From assembly GCF_964204645.1 (NCBI RefSeq), contig NC_134033.1, positions 7,908,231 to 7,972,230 on the forward strand: DNA of 64,000 bases, read 5' to 3'. Both the position numbers and the translations under genes were made by a program. Shown here in pieces: positions 20,368-34,442 of this stretch. Within the stretch, counting starts at the first letter, position 1. Each line of letters begins with the position of its first letter. The stretch comes from Tubulanus polymorphus. Lineage: Eukaryota > Nemertea > Palaeonemertea > Tubulaniformes > Tubulanidae. A model generated the notes under the pieces. That model saw only the letters and a list, made by a program, of their open reading frames with translations, searched no databases and was not told the origin of the DNA.

Positions 20368-22062
20368 CAGGGGCGGATCCAGACCGTATTAGCCGTATTG
20401 CCCAATACGGTCTCGAATTTTTAAGTGCCTTTCGAAATTTCACCGGCAATATTTTTGACGGCATTATTTCAGCAACCGCGAATTCCGTGTCCGTAATCCG
20501 GGCATAATTATAAAATTAATCGGTATATACTGCTGCCGAAAAAGTGAGGAGAGATAATCATATTTGTAAAGCCTTTTATCATGATATATTAAAAAGGGCA
20601 CTTTCCTTTTGCAAGGGGCACTCTAGTCAGTAACCTGTCTGTGGTTTAGTTTCACGATCGGATATTTTCACAAACCACAGTCAGGAATGGGAAGGTCATT
20701 TTTGTATGAAATCTTCGTCAGCCAATTTGACTGACGAGTAATTTGCATGGCATTTCATTGTCTCTTAAGATATCCGTCTAATTTTTGTTGTAATCGACGC
20801 ACAACAGATTCGTAGTTTGTCTGATACCTATAACACCTCACCTGACGATCTTAATCCATGTGCAAATCGGCCGTAAAGTGAGAGTAAATTTCCGTCCAGT
20901 CAACAGCTGCCATTTTGAAAATTACTGGAGGTGCTGGCACCTGTGGACTGAGGCCAGGACAACAGCACAAACTAACGAAGCGAAACGACGAAATTAAAAA
21001 AAATTAAGAAATCAACACTTATTCACATTTTTCTTTTACCAGAAATTTATTATTTCATTATTTGTTATGGAAAACACGAAGATTTGAAATATAAGTTGGA
21101 AAACCATCAAAAATAAAAATTGTTGTTTCGTCTTGGAAGTTTTATATAAATCCTTGTAGGCCTAGGTCTCCTTGTCTTATCATGCCACATGTGCAATACA
21201 GAGAAATGGCGGCCAATGGCGAAATTTGTGGAGAAATTAATTAATTTCTCAAAATAATGTTGATTAATCATTCGAAACATACATGAAATTGGATTATTTC
21301 GAAAGGTACCTGTGTTTGTGAATTAAGCCATTAATTGTGGACTGAAGTGAATAGAAAGTATATTTTTGAAGTGTTACTTTTTTCAACCGTGTTTTGGTCC
21401 TTGTCATCCCTAACGTTAGTATAAGCCCATCCGATTATAAAAAGCTTACCACCAACGATTAGGTAACTAACTAGGGGCACTCATGCTTTAGATGAGGGCA
21501 CCTTGTCCTTGCCTTTTCAGGGAGGGCTTAAGGGGCACTCGTACTTTAGAAGAGGGCACTATACGCGGAAAATGTTGAAGAAAAGGGCACTTTTTTGCCT
21601 AATTTTTAAAATTTTAGCGGCACTTTTGGTTTGGAAGGTGGCACACGACATAAGGATAAATGTGAAGACAAGGCAATTTTTGCCGATTGTTAACAATGAA
21701 GTGGCACTTAGCCATATTCTGTATAATTGTTAAGGGGCACTTTTAAAGATTATAGGGGCACTAGGCGAAGTTGGCGACAACCATTCTTTCATGGGTTTGC
21801 CAGCTTCATTTTTTATCCGCATCTGTTCAAATCTTGTCTCGAATTCGTTTATTCTGGATTGCTCTGCTAGCCTCTAGAAGCCCTATAAAAGCCTTTAAAT
21901 GGTACCATATTTTCAAAATTTTCTGGGGGTGGGACCCCCCTCTAAGGACTTCGCGCCTTCGGCGCTCGCATTGACCTGGATACTGGGTGTGCCCTAAGAT
22001 CAGAAAGGTGCCCTTAAATTTCCTTCCAATACTGTCTACCCATCCCCCTGGATCCGCCCCTG
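20368..22062. mobile_element. hAT-like element with GGGCAC subterminal repeats and a nested insertion
   Basis: The ends are CAGGGGCGGATCCAG (20368) and its complement ending at 22062, with CGCTAAAC/TGCTAAAG as a probable degenerate 8-bp duplication. The motif GGGCACT(T/C) recurs at least eight times at 20590-20620 and 21474-21765, a pattern like clustered transposase-binding sites. A second element (20627-21473) is inserted. A G/C-block 'GGGGGTGGGACCCCCC' lies at 21924-21940. No transposase gene was found. Confidence 0.65.
20627..21473 (+). mobile_element. ~850-bp element, copy 1
   Basis: It runs from AGTCAGTAACCTGTCTGTGG to the complement-like GATTAGGTAACTAACTA. The ends are short imperfect inverted repeats (TAGTYAGTNACCT). 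A second copy in inverse orientation lies at 26330-27187. The interior has no credible gene; CAACAGCTGCCATTTTGAAA and the rest match between copies with small indels. Confidence 0.8.
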
Positions 22063-22897
22063 CTAAAGTATCATATAGAGGTTAACTCCTGTTAATTGCA
22101 ATGCAACAACTGATTTTAGTGTCAAATCAAACCTGTGTACTAAAATAAATTAGTTACCTTGTGTTTTATGATAAAATTTTTGATGATTTAAATCGCGAAC
22201 CGGAGAATTTATTGATTTGATTTGAATTGATTGCCACTATCGGGATTTCCAATACGGACTACATTAATAAAATATAAAAATTCAATGTCTCTCTAAAATT
22301 ACTCTAAATGTTATTTTTTGTTGATAAAACGCATAAATTTTGGTAAATTTTAACCTTAATAATTTGAAACCAGAATAATATCTGGATTGCCATTGGCACC
22401 AAGTTTAAGTTCGAATCCGTAATTTACACTCCCATCATGCACCACGAAAAGCCGCCATATTTGTTATGTTGCTTTACTTCAACTGTTTTTTGAGGCGACT
22501 AGTCCAAAGTTTTGAGCTACTACGATCGTCAAAAGCTACTTAGGATTACAATTTTATGCACAAACAATAGTTAACTTCCATCTGATTACAGAACAGTCAG
22601 TTTGAGGTAAGTTGATGGTGTTTTAAGGGGTGAAATAGACGCTCAAAGCCTCGTCCCTCAAAATGAGGGACGAAAATTAACCTTATATGAGCACTTTCGC
22701 CCTAGACGTTGTTTCAGGAACAACGGCTAGGTACTAGACTATTGGTACGGCCATCCTGACCCAAGCGGGAAACCACAGGGACTTGTCACAATTAATAGTG
22801 AATGAATAAAACTGGCCCAAGTTCGTTATAAGTCGAAAATAGTGCCAGTATAAATGCGCATGTGCTTCGCCCAATGGTAAAGTACATATATAGTATA
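22063..22897. other. Gene-free stretch with two small hairpins
   Basis: Adjacent short hairpins lie at 22653-22675 (CGTCCCTC/GAGGGACG) and about 22706-22726 (CGTTGTT/AACAACG). Nothing else is supported. Confidence 0.4.
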
Positions 22898-23655
22898 AAG
22901 GCTGGCTTATGTCGACAAGCAACGCGACGCCTACCGACGCAACTGAGAGCAACCGCGATCGCAACCCAGCTTATGTCGACTGCGCTCCGATTCGCAGCAA
23001 CTGAGGCCGACTATCGGGATATGAGATCCTCCCAGTTGCTTCCCTGCTTATGTCGGTTGCGATTACTAGCAACTGCAACGGCTCAAATGGTCACGTGATA
23101 AGCATTTCGAGAATAAATTTGAATTATTAGGAAATATATTTCTATTAGAAAAGCTATTTCTTTAAGACTTTGATCTTTCTGATTCTGTTTTGAATACAAT
23201 GTGCTAGCGACATCTATAAAGATGGCCGCTCACACCATAATTCTACCAATTTCGTTTCTAGATCTTCGGTCCAGTCCTCTGTCATGCTGAAGGTTCGGTT
23301 TACGTTTTGAACTACTTGAATTTGAAAGTTTATGACTAATTACGAATGACGCTAACTAGCGGTTATAATTTGTACTATGTATATGTGGTCTCTCATTGGC
23401 TGGAACCCCTGCGCTCAGTTCCGTCGCGTCGCAGATGAGCTTATGTCGGCTGCGATCGAAAGCAACTGCCCACCTACCGTAGGCCGGAGTAGAACATGGG
23501 CAACTTGCCACATACGGCTTGCAATGAGTCGGTAGGCGTCGCGTTGCCGTCGCAAGCCAGCTTATGTTGAACCGATTGAGGAGCAACTGGTGGCCTCTCG
23601 TAAACCCAGTTGCGTTGGTAGGTGTCGCGTTGCTTTGACATAAGCCAGCCTTAAG
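22894..23655. mobile_element. Harbinger-like MITE with TAA duplication
   Basis: Inverted ends AGGCTGGCTTATGTCGACAA and its close complement (23606-23652) are bordered by TAA on both sides. Both arms continue with GCAACGCGACGCCTACC-like sequence. The motif 'GCTTATGTCG' recurs inside (about 22970, 23046, 23440 and 23565), each time facing a GCAACTG. TWA duplications suggest PIF/Harbinger. The element ends exactly where the giant GA microsatellite begins. Confidence 0.7.
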
Positions 23656-25627
<1,972 letters not shown>

Positions 25628-25628
<1 letters not shown>

Positions 25629-25795
25629 GTAGGAGACAGACACAGACAGGTAAACAGGCAGACAGTTGAGGATGGAGAGCTATGTGGCGAGACAGACACA
25701 GACAGGTAAACAGGCAGACAGTTGTGGAGGGAGGGAGAGAGGGAGAGCGACAGCCACAGACAGGTAAACACGGTGTACAGGTAGACAGTTGACTG
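25628..25795. repeat. ~60-bp minisatellite, three units
   Basis: Three diverged units contain GACAGACACAGACAGGTAAA followed by CAGGCAGACAGTTG, next to the microsatellite. Confidence 0.75.
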
Positions 25796-26329
25796 TATAT
25801 CTGTATGTGATCAGATCAGTTATTTTTAAGTTGACAAGGTAAATGTTGACAAGGTTCCGTAAATTGTGGGATTTGAACCGAATTTCATTATTAACAATGA
25901 AAAAGTATTGTGACTAAACGACAGGTAGACTCATGCAATTTGTGTGTTTACTGTAAAACTGTAATGTCGGCCTGTCTACCATTCGGTAAAGAGGATGACC
26001 AAATGACCGCCATAAACATGCGCCAACTGCACTATTTCGACTTATAGGCCTATCGGACTTGGGCCATAAAACCAATATCAATGACCAGATCCACTATCCC
26101 TGTATAATAAAAAAACTTATTAAAAAAGGTTTCATGCTATTACATTTCAAAGAAGATGAATTTAATTTACTGTGGGGAAAAAATGAAGGACGCAACAAAT
26201 TATGTAGCCTATTACACAATTTATTTCTGTGAGAAGAGTATCCAAAAATTTATCAGAGAGAATAAATAAGTTTTATGGTAAAATGGGATGAAAGGAATTT
26301 GCTTTTTAAGTTTTTGCTTAGGCCTATAC
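25796..26329. other. Gene-free stretch
   Basis: AT-rich sequence with no supported gene. A short part near 26035-26060 repeats wording seen at 22805-22840 ('GGCCCAAGT', 'TCGAAATAG'), possibly inverted. Confidence 0.35.
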
Positions 26330-27187
26330 CCCGGTAGTTAGTGACCTAATCGTTGGTGGTAAGCTTTTTATAATCGAATGGGCTTATACCAACGTTAGGG
26401 ATGACAAGAACCAAAACACGGTTGAAAAAAGTAAAACTTCAAAAATATACTTTCTATTCACTTCAGTCCACAATTAATGGCTTAATTCACAAACTAACAC
26501 AGGTACCTTTTGAAATAATCCAATTCTATGTATGTTTCGAATGATTAATCAACATTATTTTGAGAAATTAATTAATTTCTCCACAAATTTTGTCATTGGC
26601 CGCCATTTCTGTGTATTGCATACATGTGGCATGATAGACAAGGTGACCTACAAGGATTTAGGCTATATAAAACTTTCAAGACGGAACGACAATTTTTATT
26701 TTTAATGGTTTTCAAACATCTATTTCAAATCTTCGTGCTTTCCATGATAAATAATGAAATAATAGATTCTGCATGAAGAAAAATGTGAATTATTAGTGTT
26801 GATTTCTTAATTTCGTCGTTTCGCTTCGTTAGTTTGTGCTGTTGTCCTGGCCTCAGTGCAGAGGTGCCAGCACCCTCCAGTAATTTTCAAAATGGCAGCT
26901 GTTGACTCGACGGAAATTTACTCTCACTTTACGGCTGATTTGCACATGGATTAAGATCGTCAGGTGAGGTGTTATAGGTATCAGACAAACAACGAATCTG
27001 TTGTGCGTCGATTAGGCCCTACAACAAAAATTAGACGGATATCTTAAGAGACGATGAAATGCCAGGCAAATTACTCGTCAGTCAAATTGGCTGACGAAGA
27101 TTGCATACAAAAATGACCTTCCCATTCCTGACTGGTTTGTGAAAATATCCGATCGTGAAACTAAACCACAGACAGGTTACTGACTAA
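26330..27187 (-). mobile_element. ~850-bp element, copy 2 (inverted relative to 20.6 kb)
   Basis: It matches the reverse complement of 20627-21473 along its length with modest divergence, from GGTAGTTAGTGACCTAATCG to the complement of AGTCAGTAACCTGTCTGTGG. Having two copies in different surroundings confirms a mobile unit about 850 bp long. Confidence 0.85.
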
Positions 27188-27817
27188 TATCCCGGGATCA
27201 TTAGCCCTATGCTAGAGATGCAATGATGTTTGACGACTCATGCAGGGATGTTGTCACTAATTAGGGTTTTCTGACTTTCGTCGAAAACCCTCTTGAAATT
27301 CTGTTGATTATTATTATTATATATTTTCCGCCGATTTCGTCAAATAAAATTCATCTTCATTCAGATTCGGCAACTGACAGCTTCGAAACGAAATGTATAA
27401 ATTGATACTGTAATAATAACGGTCTCTCTGAACCAACAGATTCTCTGAATGTACTTTCCATCCTATTTGAAACTTAAAATTACTTATTAGGTTACTGTAA
27501 ATAAAGAATTGAATTGAATTGTTAGACAACAAGCACCGGCGAAATAACAGTTTGTGACGTCATTTAGTAAGTAAATAAAGGAGGGCTCCGAGAATTTCCA
27601 AATCACGGGGACTATACTGGGGTTAGACCATTCAACCAAAAAGAGGATTGCTCCGATAATATCCAAATCATCTCATTTTATTTTTTCCATCGAATACCCG
27701 GTAGGCCTAATTAATTTTTCCTTTCGATCACATGCATCCAGAAAACCCGTTATCGCTGCTTTGCAGCTATATTTATGAATTAAGATCCTAGCAATGTTCT
27801 CCTTTTGTTCATTGCAG
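27188..27817. other. Upstream flank / 5' intron of TMTC4
   Basis: No coding exon is supported. A hairpin GGGTTTTC/GAAAACCC lies at 27264-27292. A polypyrimidine run and CAG ending at 27817 form the acceptor of the first coding exon, so a 5' UTR exon lies further upstream, unidentified. Confidence 0.5.
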
Positions 27818-28202
27818 ATAAAATGCAACAGCGAAATGTAAAAAAACATGGACCACATCATCATTCCAAACAAAGTATAAACAGCGTTAAATCTGTAGCT
27901 CCCTCTAGTAACCGTTACGAGAATTATTCGTGCCGGCGAGATAATCATTTACCAGTGCCGGCATTTGAGGAGAATTCACTGGTGAAATGTTCGGCAATTG
28001 TTTTCGTGTTGGCGATCGTTTGTTTTGGGATCAGCTACGATGGCGAATTCGCATTCGACGACAGTGAGGCAATCGTTGCCAATCGCGACGTCACCACAGA
28101 CATCTCATTGGATCGAATTTTCAGCCACGATTTCTGGGGCCGGCGTTTGAATTCTTCGAACAGTCACAAGTCGTATAGACCTCTGACTGTTCTTACATTT
28201 CG
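27818..28202 (+). CDS. TMTC4: TMTC4 coding exon 1 (ATG at 27823)
   Basis: This is the first coding exon of transmembrane O-mannosyltransferase targeting cadherins 4. TMTC proteins sit in the ER membrane and transfer mannose from dolichol-phosphate-mannose to Ser/Thr of cadherin-type domains. The exon opens after a splice acceptor, and ATG at 27823 is the first in frame. The N-terminal ~50 residues are basic and polar, then comes a membrane segment ('AIVFVLAIVCFGISY') and the first luminal loop 'GEFAFDDSEAIVANRDV'. The acidic FDDSEAI is the conserved loop-1 motif of TMTC enzymes. 'HDFWGRRLNS..SHKSYRPLTVLTF' is nearly diagnostic for the family. The donor GTAAGT follows after two bases of an Arg codon. 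Lineage (4 rather than 1-3) is judged from closeness to vertebrate TMTC4 throughout all exons. Confidence 0.93.
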
Positions 28203-29689
28203 GTAAGTTTCAAATTCCACCACTGGACGATTAGTAAAAAGTAAATCAATTATTATCAATGACATAAATATCAAACGCTTGCAGACCTGCTTACCCCTAC
28301 GGAATTTCCGTATTTGCTACGGATTTTAATAGCCAAATACGGAAGCACGGATGCTCTTTATAAACTACAGCTTTTCATCCGTTCTTTACAAAATACGGAT
28401 TTGTTTTATCTTTATATTTGTTTTATCTTGAAAATATGGCTATAGTATATCATCAAATCTGTGACGGTTATGAACTTTCAAAAACGGGAGTAGGGGGTCC
28501 GTTTACTTCTACTGCTCGTAAATCTGGTCAGAGTATTGATTAGCACTGGTGGCAGTGGCATACATGTGCGTCCATTTATTTTTCACTGCATTGATGCTGT
28601 GTGTGATCAATATAATCTCTTTACACACACTATATGTAGCGTAGTATACATTAAAACTCTGGCATGTCTCTGCATCTACGTGGTACCTGAAAGATACTCA
28701 CCGGACGAGCTTGTGCACTTGCTCATACCAGGTTCAATCATCGTGGTAGCGTGATCCTCTTTTGTATCCTCAGAGTATATATATATGTGTAAACGTGTAC
28801 GTATGTAATAATGTATGTAAAATGGCGTCGCTACTAAGGGTTCGCCTGCGTCGCGTAAACAACGGGAAAGATGTTTATGAAGGGGTGTATGACCACCACA
28901 GGAAGATATGTTTGTGTGTAGAATAACAAATGGCTCTCAGGCTTAACTCGACCGAACACACGAGTAAGCATTTCCCTGAATCCCGGGTGTAGATTGCTGA
29001 TAGATCCAGGAACGCAACGACTGGGCCGACTCGAAAACTACCCTCCGGGAACTAAGGATCAGGCCCAACCCTATATTAGAACCTACAGACCACCCAATAA
29101 CTCACAATCTCGTGGTAATACATGGACCCGAGTCGACCGTAAAACACACCACGTCACCCACCCCTCGACGTGGAATTTCATCGCTTGAGCCTAAATTGGA
29201 TAGCGGAATAAACGGACACCGCCCATCACCCGAACGGGATTGCACTACGTTCCGCTGGACTCTATCCGTTCCGAGAGTGAGCCTCTGCGCAGACCATGGA
29301 CACTTGGACCAAATCCACGGTTTTACTACCCAACATACTCATACGAAATCGTTAATATAATTTCACGTACTGCGACAGCAGCTTTTATTTAACCACAAGA
29401 AATCAACATACGTCATGCTCAAAGACAAGATAGGTTCATACTCTGCAAATGCTTACATACTTACAAAAAGGGAAAAGACTATGCGATTGACACTTGCTAT
29501 TAAACTTTAACCTCACACAACGAACACATATAGACCACGGACATTACATAACCTTAAGGGTTGCCTACATGAATTTCATTAAAACTTAAGTACGCACACA
29601 AAGAAACCAGCCATAGAGGCCTATGATAAAAATGACAACGAAGACGACAATAGCTTATAATGATATCAAGAGCAAACGATTATTAGACC

Positions 29690-29965
29690 CGTGTTAAATA
29701 CTTAAGTATGAACGGGGAGAGATTAACATAAGACTCAATACATAACGATACGAATCAATCCGTCTCTAATACATAAGTATTGACGGACTATAGTTCAAAG
29801 ATCCTATAGCCCAAATAGAAACACAACCGAAACCCGTCTGTAATACATAAGTATGGATGGGAGTTATAATGCTTAAAGCTTAGGCTTACGGCCATATATA
29901 TACACACAATAAACAGTAACTGAATTCACCGTAATACATAAGTATTAGCGAATAATAACGCGTAG
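29690..29965. repeat. Degenerate repeat with TAATACATAAGTAT core, four units
   Basis: Related cores appear near 29698 (AATACTTAAGTATGAACGG), 29767 (TAATACATAAGTATTGACGG), 29846 (TAATACATAAGTATGGATGG) and 29932 (TAATACATAAGTATTAGCG), about 70-90 bases apart and mostly preceded by CCGTCT. Between them the sequence is not obviously repeated. Confidence 0.6.
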
Positions 29966-30891
29966 GCTAATAACGTATTTACAATAGGAGGGATTCTGTG
30001 GGCTTAAGGCCCTTGATTTTTAACTCTGAAGGAAGGAACAGGCCCGAAACGCCGCCAGGTGGCGCTGTCCCCGGACCGACTTACATCTCTCAAGGATGGT
30101 CTCCGAGTAACTGGCTAAACTAAAGAACCGTGTGTCTTATATTCACGTATTGCCGACTCCGATGTGTTGCATCACTCCGCGTCGCTTCGCTGGTCGCTCA
30201 ACAATGGCCGTCGAGGTAGATGTGCTTCTTCGCATTCTTCAGAGTCATTCCGCTGCCGAACTACGGATAGAAACTTAAACTCTCCCGCTAGGTGCGGGCC
30301 ATGTGCTCGTACCGGAAGTAAACTAACCGGCGAAATCGGCTCAACTAATAAACTTCAGCTCTTGTCGCCTAAAAATGATGAAATTCGTAGATACTTGCAC
30401 CGAGTCAAGACTTTATAATCCTCTTTCATACGGTATCGTACATGATAGCTTTCGACAATTATTTCGTGGTTTTGGTACTATTTACCACCGGGAACAATTT
30501 TGGGACTAAGGAGCCGCGGGTTATCGCCGGCGCTGGAGTAAGGGGAAAGGTATCTTCTGCAAGGTCGCTAATAAACAAGGGGAAGGAGGTATCTGTCTTG
30601 AGAAATGAAATTTTGTTACATATGCACACAGTCACTCGTGACAGCATACCAATGCTCACAATGGCGCACGCGTTATGATTACTTTTTCATGCAGTGTTTG
30701 AATGAAAAGTTTTTGAAATAAATAAACTTTCATTGAATATTTTATCATGACCTGACCTGAAAAATAGCAGCACCAGCCAAATACCTTTTCCATGATACTA
30801 AGTAGATTCACTCCAGGGAAAGGTCGATATTGTTAAATTATAAGCCACATTTTGAACATACTGTCTGTTAATTAAGAACAATTGAGGTTTA

Positions 30892-30957
30892 TGGTTTACC
30901 TTTGTCAGCAGTATGAGCTTGGCATCGAGCCAATTCATGTAAAATCGCGGTACGTTT
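30892..30957 (+). repeat. TGGTTTACC element, 5' end fragment
   Basis: Sixty-odd bases match the start of the elements at 45.5, 54.8 and 58.4 kb, up to 'AAAATCGCGGTACGTTTTTA'. They are followed directly by a GCCCACTTGG-family element. Confidence 0.8.
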
Positions 30958-32630
30958 TTAGCCCACTTGGGACTTTAGTACCAGCGGGCTATTGCGTTCA
31001 CTTTTCGTCCGTCGTAGCGTCCGTCCGTCCGTAGACGGAATCCATTTATTTTGGGAAGTTTTGAAGACGCTTTAAGGTAATGTCTTGATATTTGGGTTAC
31101 ACATGTATCTACCCTAGACACATCTTCAGCTCAAAACTGGCCCTGTCAGATTCAAGATGGCCGACTGGCAGCCATTGTTGTTCGCCAAAATCAGCACTTT
31201 TTACACATTTTTGAACTTTTTGAGGGAAATTTTGAATACGCTTTGATCAATTACCTTGATCTTTCGGTTATATGTGAATCCCTCCAGGGCCCACCAGCAT
31301 ATCAAAAATTGGGTCGATCAGACTCAAGATGGCCGTCCTATGACCTTTTTAGTGCCCAAAAATGTTAATTTTGGCCCGAATTCTGAGTCCTGTAGCTTCC
31401 TACTGGTTTACCATTTCTCATTGCAATTTGTGATGGGTATTCTTTGGAAAGGGATGTTTTATACCTGAGAGAGGTATTTTTGATCAGCCAATTATGACGC
31501 AATTGGCGGCCATCTTGGTGTCAGCAGTACTCATTCGTAAGTGGGAAAAAGTTTTTCCACATTATATTGATACCTAAGCGTATTTTGTTACCACAATCAT
31601 TTAGAAAGTTGTAGCTCATAACGTGTTCTATGATTGTGGTTAGTTTCAAGGTCATTGGATTTTATATATGGCCACCAGGGGGCGTTGAGTAATGCAATAT
31701 CTTAGCATTTCTATATTATATTCGTACCTATGCATATTTTGTAACCACAATCAATTGGAAAGTTGTAGCTCATGACATAATCTATGATTGTTGCGAGTTT
31801 TACGGTCATTAGTTATTCTATATGGTCACCAGGGGGCGTTGAATAGTAGAATAACTTAATATTTCCTTATTATATTGGTACCTAGGCATATTTTGTTACC
31901 ATGATCAATTACAAAGTTGTAGTTCATGACATGTTCTATGATTGTGGTAAGTTTCGAGGTAATTGGGTTTTGAATATGGTTACCAGGGGGCGTTAAATAG
32001 TAGAATAGCTTAGTATTTCCATATTAAATTGGTAACGAGGCATATTTTGTTATCACAATCAATTACAAAATCGTAGCTGCTGACATGTTCTATGATTGTG
32101 GTGAGTTTCAAGTTCATTGGTTTTTGTATATGGTCACCAGGGGGCGTTCAATATTGAAATTGTTAGTTTTTTGAGCATTTGGAACCACTTCCCAAGTTGC
32201 CATGGTGTCCCTGGACCCCTAGTTCTATATGGTCACCAATGGGCATTGAATAGTAGAATAACTTAGTATTTCCTTATTAGATTGGTACCTAGGCATATTT
32301 TGTTACAACAACAATCAATTGCAAAGTTGTAGGTCATGACATTTTCTATGATTGTGGTGAGTTTCAAGGTCATTGTGTTTTCCATATGGTCACCAGGGGG
32401 CATTGAATTGTAGAATAACTTAGTATTTCCATATTAAATTGGTAACGAGGCATATTATGTTATCACATCAATTACAAAATCATAGTTGCTAACATATTCT
32501 ATGATTGTGGTGATTTTCAAGGTCATTGGTTTTTGTATATGGTCACCAGGTGGCATTGAATATTGAAATTGTTAGATTATGAGCATTTGAAACCACTTCC
32601 CAACTGGGCATGGTGTCCCTGGACCCCCTA
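30958..32630 (+). mobile_element. GCCCACTTGG-family element with ~153-bp internal monomers
   Basis: It starts TAGCCCACTTGGGACTTTAG, followed by a CCGTCCGTCC run, and ends GTCCCTGGACCCCCTAG. Inside, at least six diverged monomers each carry CAATCAATTGCAAAGTTGTA, TTCTATGATTGTGGTGAGTT and GGTCACCAGGGGGCGTTGAA, spaced about 153 bp (for example near 31606, 31759 and 31911). Other copies lie at 34443, 36600-36780, 37961 and 63880. No protein is coded. The superfamily is unknown. Confidence 0.85.
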
Positions 32631-33617
32631 GTGTTAATAAGGGTCCCAATGAATCCAATTTTATTAGTTTCAACAGGGGCGGATTTAGGGGGGTACACCG
32701 GGTGGACAAGTACATCATGACTTTCTTAGTACAAAAATGAATCCTAGTGGGCTCTGATATGAGCCAGAAATGCCCCACTCAGCCCTAGAATTTCTGTAGA
32801 AGGGCTCCAGACTCCTCACCATTGTTGCCTTTGCAGCCCTCGAATTACCAAATCTGCCCTTTTCAAATTAAGTTCCAATTCCAATTCCAACGAATCCTTG
32901 ATCTGCCCTTGATTCATTATTCCCTCACTGCGTACCCCTAAGTTGAGTTTAAGCCAGGAAATTCAAATCGCGTAGGCCTATGCGTGGAATTTTCATATTT
33001 CATTGAGATCACGTGACACTGATTTTATATACTGGCAGGTGCCCGATTGCAACAGTAAATTGCAGTGGTAGTTAACTAGGAGCAAAGCTCCGGATTTTCT
33101 AATCATTTTGAAGTGACTGATATAATTGACCGTCAGTAATTGAAAATACTATTAACAAACCCTTGATTTATTTAGATTTTCTGAGCCTTATATTGATCAG
33201 TTTATTGGCTATACTGGGAAAACATTCAGTACATGAAATGTTGCTTCATTAATGCCTGCATTCACTACGTATGTATTCCAGTTTTAGACTTTGTTTGCGT
33301 TGGCTCAGATTGTCTCTTACAGAAATGTACCCAGATAAAAAAAGTTTTAAATCTTCCTACTATTACGGCCCATCAGGGCACTGCCCGCGCATTGCCTGCA
33401 TCGGGGGTGATTTTTCATTCGGCAAACATGTCACTCCGTGACATCTAAAAATCACAGACCTCATACATCGATGCACTTTGATTTGTCAAGGTCAAAGAGG
33501 TCAGGTAAAGACGTGACGTAACCATTGGTATAAAATCTATTTTGAAACAGATAGGCGGCTTATCTGTTATGCCTATGGCTTACCTTGAAAATATCCTTCG
33601 AATTTCATGACGGCAAT

Positions 33618-33671
33618 GGATGGCTTTTGCCGATGATGTGTTCACTAACACATCATCGGCAAAAGCCGTCC
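33618..33671. repeat. 25-bp hairpin with 4-base loop
   Basis: The 21-base arms at 33622-33642 and 33647-33667 are exact complements (GGCTTTTGCCGATGATGTGT and onward). Beyond one mismatch the pairing continues for three more bases. Confidence 0.95.
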
Positions 33672-34017
33672 AATCTTATATGGCATCGAACGTTATTTAC
33701 TGTAGATAACTGTTGGTACCGTGTAAGATTATCAGTATGCCTTACCGGACTGGTAGAGTTTTGCACCGTCCTAGAATTTAAACAATTAGGCTAATAGCTT
33801 CTGATTGATTTTATCAATGTACTCGTGTTAGTAATGGAAATATTTTGAATTTCTTTCAGTAATGTCTCTCTAATAAAAGGACCATTTGTCAGTTTTGCAA
33901 TACAATTTTATAGGAGAAACTAAATTTACAGCTGTGAAGGTTTTTAGTCTTTGTATGCTAACGTATCGTTGACCGCTGGACCGATGGTCTGTTATTTTTA
34001 TCATTACTATTTTATAG

Positions 34018-34231
34018 GTTCAATTATATCGTGGCTGGTGGTTTAAATCCGATTGGTTTTCACGTCACTAATATCCTACTTCATGGTGTCGTTTGTGTTT
34101 TGTTATTGATTGTTTTGAATGATATATTTCTCGATCGATGCGTGTACTCGTACTACGATGATGAATCATGCAGTAAATCAGCGATGTTCACTACGATTCT
34201 GTTCACCATTCATCCGATTCACAGCGAAAAT
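34018..34231 (+). CDS. TMTC4: TMTC4 coding exon 2
   Basis: It follows TTTATAG and completes the Arg codon split from exon 1. It encodes 71 residues with 'NPIGFHVTNILLHGVVCVLL' (membrane segment) and 'FTIHPIHSEN', the conserved motif 'HPVHTE' of TMTC proteins. The donor GTGAGT begins at 34232 in phase 0. Confidence 0.93.
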
Positions 34232-34442
34232 GTGAGTGATATTAGCCCCGAAAGTATGCAGGATTTCTAGTCCCGGCTATGGTGTATGGTCTTGATATTT
34301 GTTTCATGTATGTATCCGCAGGGAGAAAATTGGCAAAATCACGATGGCCATATTGTGGACAATTTTGTTTGGCAGAACCAGCACTTTTTTTGCACATTTA
34401 TGATGGTTTCATGGGGAATTTTGAAGACCCTTGAGTACATTT

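Larger units (their letters stand above)
28203..34017 (+). other. TMTC4: TMTC4 intron 1 (repeat-filled)
   Basis: Phase-2 intron bounded by GTAAGT and TTTATAG. Contents: a degenerate periodic motif at 29.69-29.96 kb, unclassified sequence at 28.3-30.7 kb, a short end fragment of the TGGTTTACC element (30892-30957), a GCCCACTTGG-family element with tandem monomers (30958-32630), a CAGGGGCGGATTTAGG-type end at 32682, and a strong hairpin at 33618-33671. Confidence 0.85.

Noticed and set aside
28994-30418. Frames of 64-84 codons in TMTC4 intron 1
   Set aside because: No motifs, and they overlap the unclassified repeat region; not supported as genes.
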